NCBI GenBank assembly: GCA_016179685.1
Contig: JACPCR010000079.1
Location: 1 to 64,000, forward strand
Length of the DNA stretch: 64,000 bases
From: Planctomycetota bacterium
GTDB taxonomy: Bacteria; Planctomycetota; PUPC01; JACPCR01
Direction: 5' to 3'
The notes beneath the pieces were generated by a model, which saw only the letters and a list, made by a program, of their open reading frames with translations, was not told where the DNA came from and searched no databases. Each line of letters opens with the position of its first letter. Position 1 is the stretch's first letter. A program made the translations under genes and the position numbers. Below, piece by piece: positions 61,960-64,000 of this stretch.

Positions 61960-64000
61960 ATGAACGCTTCAGCCTGGGCTGGCCTTCTTGTGCTGCTTCC
62001 CGTGGCAGCTTGGCCCGAGACCTTCACCGTCCAGATCGTCAAGGCCGACAGGCCGGGTGAATTGGTTCACGTGCTGGACGCTGAGACGGCGAAGCTCCGC
62101 GCCGAGGGTGGCGAAGGCTACCCGGAAAGCGCCCACGGCGGTCACGATCGCCAGGGCTTTCGCGTCACCACCTGGCTGAAATACGTCAGCATCGACGGAC
62201 GCCGCGTCTTCGAAAAACGATATCAGGGAAGGTTCCTTTTTCGCGAAGCCTCTGCCCAGGTCGACCTCGATGACGGCGCCCACGTCCTCAATCCCGGCAG
62301 ACACTCTATCGACATCCGGAATGGCCAGGCCTCGTCGCGGGACACCGATATCCGAATCGAAGGTTCGACGATCTCCCTCACCTGTTACCCGGTCCAGTTT
62401 TGCGCGCTCAATAAGTCCGTAGACCCCCTGTCGCCGCTAGCCGATCGCATGGCGCATCTGCCTGGCACGCTCTTCAACGTCCAAGTATGGAGCGGAGAGG
62501 ACCAAACGGGACCGGACGTTCCCAAGGACCCGAAGGGCATCCGATGGGATGACGTTCTGGACGTCCATACCGATTTCAAACCCCTGACGGTTTATCTGCC
62601 CGCCAATACCATGCAGCCGGCCTACCGCGTTCTTCCCTCACAGGATGAATTCACCCTGGAACGCGGGCAGGTGGCGCTGCTCCGGCCAAAAAGGACGGCG
62701 TCCCCCGATCCAGATGGAGACCCAGCAGCACCCCCGCCTGTGGAAGCGCTTGCCTCCACAGGCATCTTTGTGGAAGCACCCGCATCCGTCTGGATTCCCC
62801 GCTACACCTCCAGGGCCATCTTCCGCTGCAAGACGCCCCATCCCCTTTACGCCTCTCTTTCAAATGTGTTTGAAATTCACGCCCAGGGGGACGGTGTGGC
62901 CGCCGACACCTTTGAAGAGCAGACGACTTACGACCAGTTCGCCGACCTCGTGGGGCACGAATTCCTCGCCGGCATCCCGGGCCTCAAACCGCCCCAGGGA
63001 CTCCTGATTCCCAGCGATTTCCCAGCGTTTCCGCATCGCCTGCTCCTGGCCGACAATCGAAATCCGGCATCGAATGATGCCCGGCTTCTTGCCGCCGCCC
63101 TCGAACGCAACGTCTGCCGGATGGGCGAAAGCCTGACCGCCCGCGTCCAGGTTCTCGACTTGCCCCAAAGGGATACCCTCGGCAGTGGAGAGGTCCGTGC
63201 CTTCGTCCAGCAGCGGAGTCCATTGACTGGAAAGTCCGAGTGGCTGCCGGTGAAGACCGAGCCCGCAGGGCCAAAGGACCTCTTTCGCCTGAACTTTTCG
63301 GAGAATATTCCGGGCCTCTATACCCTGCGCCTCGCCGTCGATCGACCGGGAAGCGTCTCGCCCGCTTCCGACCTATTTGCCGACTTTGCCGTCGGCCTCA
63401 GGGCCGCCGCCGGCAAGGCCCATTCCCTCTCCCTGTTCACCCCATACAACAGGGAGGCGTTCACCGAAGGCGAGCCCTTCGAGCTGGTCGCCTTGGTCCA
63501 CAGCGAGTCGCCTCTCTCCGGCGTCCTGACCGTCCAGCTCCAAGACGATTCCGGGGCCGTGTCGAAAGAGTGGGTGCGCAAGGAGATACCGGCGTTGCCG
63601 CCCGGGAAACACACCTTCCACTTCGTCATCCCAGCCGCCCTGACCGCCTCGCTGCGCCCGGGCATCTACCGCCTGGACGGATCGTTCAACGGATGCCACA
63701 CCTACGGCAAGACCATCCGGTTGGTGAGTCGGACACGTCCCAGCTCCCTGGTCATCGCCCACCAACCCTCGTGGGAAGGGCACATCAACGACGCTTTCAA
63801 GACCGATCCGGGTCTCGATCACCTGTTCGAAGGGCTGCAGGCCATGGGGGTGAACCAGTTGATCGAGACCCCGGGCGCTGGGGCCCGCCATGAACCCGTC
63901 CCGATCCAGGAAGAGGTTCTGACCGGAGCGGCGTCGGGCCTGCCTGCTGCCGACCACGGTTATCAGCCCACGCTCTTGGAGAAAGTTCTGGACCGCGCTC
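61960..64000 (+). CDS. Large secreted protein, truncated by the window edge
   Basis: An open frame of 680 codons that continues past 64000. The first 20 residues are a probable signal peptide (WAGLLVLLPVAAWP). Residues about 20-330 look like beta-sandwich sequence (IVKADRPGELVHVLDAE, DTDIRIEGSTISLTCYPV). A second beta region, about 400-600, contains GIYRLDGSFNGCHTYGKT. At about 625 the phrase HLFEGLQAMGVNQLIETPG starts what looks like a TIM barrel, similar to LRTLGVNGLRA in the secreted protein at 12532. I infer another member of that glycosidase-like group, but the catalytic part is out of view. The ATG at 61960 has no good Shine-Dalgarno. Confidence 0.7.
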   Translation, partial: MNASAWAGLLVLLPVAAWPETFTVQIVKADRPGELVHVLDAETAKLRAEGGEGYPESAHGGHDRQGFRVTTWLKYVSIDGRRVFEKRYQGRFLFREASAQVDLDDGAHVLNPGRHSIDIRNGQASSRDTDIRIEGSTISLTCYPVQFCALNKSVDPLSPLADRMAHLPGTLFNVQVWSGEDQTGPDVPKDPKGIRWDDVLDVHTDFKPLTVYLPANTMQPAYRVLPSQDEFTLERGQVALLRPKRTASPDPDGDPAAPPPVEALASTGIFVEAPASVWIPRYTSRAIFRCKTPHPLYASLSNVFEIHAQGDGVAADTFEEQTTYDQFADLVGHEFLAGIPGLKPPQGLLIPSDFPAFPHRLLLADNRNPASNDARLLAAALERNVCRMGESLTARVQVLDLPQRDTLGSGEVRAFVQQRSPLTGKSEWLPVKTEPAGPKDLFRLNFSENIPGLYTLRLAVDRPGSVSPASDLFADFAVGLRAAAGKAHSLSLFTPYNREAFTEGEPFELVALVHSESPLSGVLTVQLQDDSGAVSKEWVRKEIPALPPGKHTFHFVIPAALTASLRPGIYRLDGSFNGCHTYGKTIRLVSRTRPSSLVIAHQPSWEGHINDAFKTDPGLDHLFEGLQAMGVNQLIETPGAGARHEPVPIQEEVLTGAASGLPAADHGYQPTLLEKVLDRA

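Overview
The window is a high-GC bacterial chromosome segment, probably a metagenome-assembled genome. No rRNA or tRNA gene was seen, so the taxon is inferred from gene content only. Large VWA/amidotransferase-like membrane proteins with a MoxR ATPase, a Ser/Thr kinase with zinc ribbons, a fused AroD-AroE, a double-length ThyX, DUF4838 and heparinase proteins and long secreted glycosidase-like proteins point to the Planctomycetes/PVC neighbourhood or a nearby lineage such as Hydrogenedentota or Sumerlaeota. This placement is weak.

Layout. 1-436 is gene-free and full of palindromes. 437-2740 (+) holds an M20 peptidase and a Gfo/Idh/MocA oxidoreductase. 10647-2821 (-) is a tight housekeeping operon: dacB, ispE, a spoVG-like gene, ilvC, leuA, aroDE. 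A tandem thyX lies upstream of it. 12532-15552 (+) encodes a large secreted glycosidase-like protein. 15914-21287 (+) has a VWA protein, an unknown protein, a MoxR ATPase and a small unknown. Next come a YbaK-type deacylase, a CDP-alcohol phosphatidyltransferase and a small membrane protein. 24155-24420 holds the remains of a nucleotidyltransferase-HEPN module. 35025-24448 (-) is a polysaccharide-degradation cluster: an intact heparinase II/III protein, a broken paralogue, a DUF4838 lipoprotein and a transglutaminase-fold protein.

35223-41205 (-) is an accessory stretch: a DUF6141-like membrane protein, an orphan HEPN-like protein, an overlapping chain of nucleotidyltransferase, helical protein and Kelch protein, a MetE-like methyltransferase and a conserved unknown. 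xerD is divergent from a UDP-glucuronate decarboxylase-kinase pair across a palindromic promoter. 45619-48204 is a single-chain restriction-modification enzyme of visibly lower GC, with a hairpin on each side. Then follow a SpoU-family RNA methyltransferase, a second glycosidase-like protein, an SGNH hydrolase, a translationally coupled EboE-like/URO-D-like pair, a second Gfo/Idh/MocA enzyme, a TPR-CHAT protein without its catalytic dyad, a PhyH dioxygenase and a large secreted protein cut by the window edge.

The most unusual feature is non-coding. At least nine hairpins with unrelated but almost fully self-complementary arms share a similar 13-17 nt apex ending in CACT or a close variant. 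Most begin at or overlap a stop codon. Other repeats include a composite 3'-end repeat (four copies), a double-hairpin repeat (two inverted copies), a 24-bp perfect inverted repeat and a 349-nt tract with no A on the + strand.
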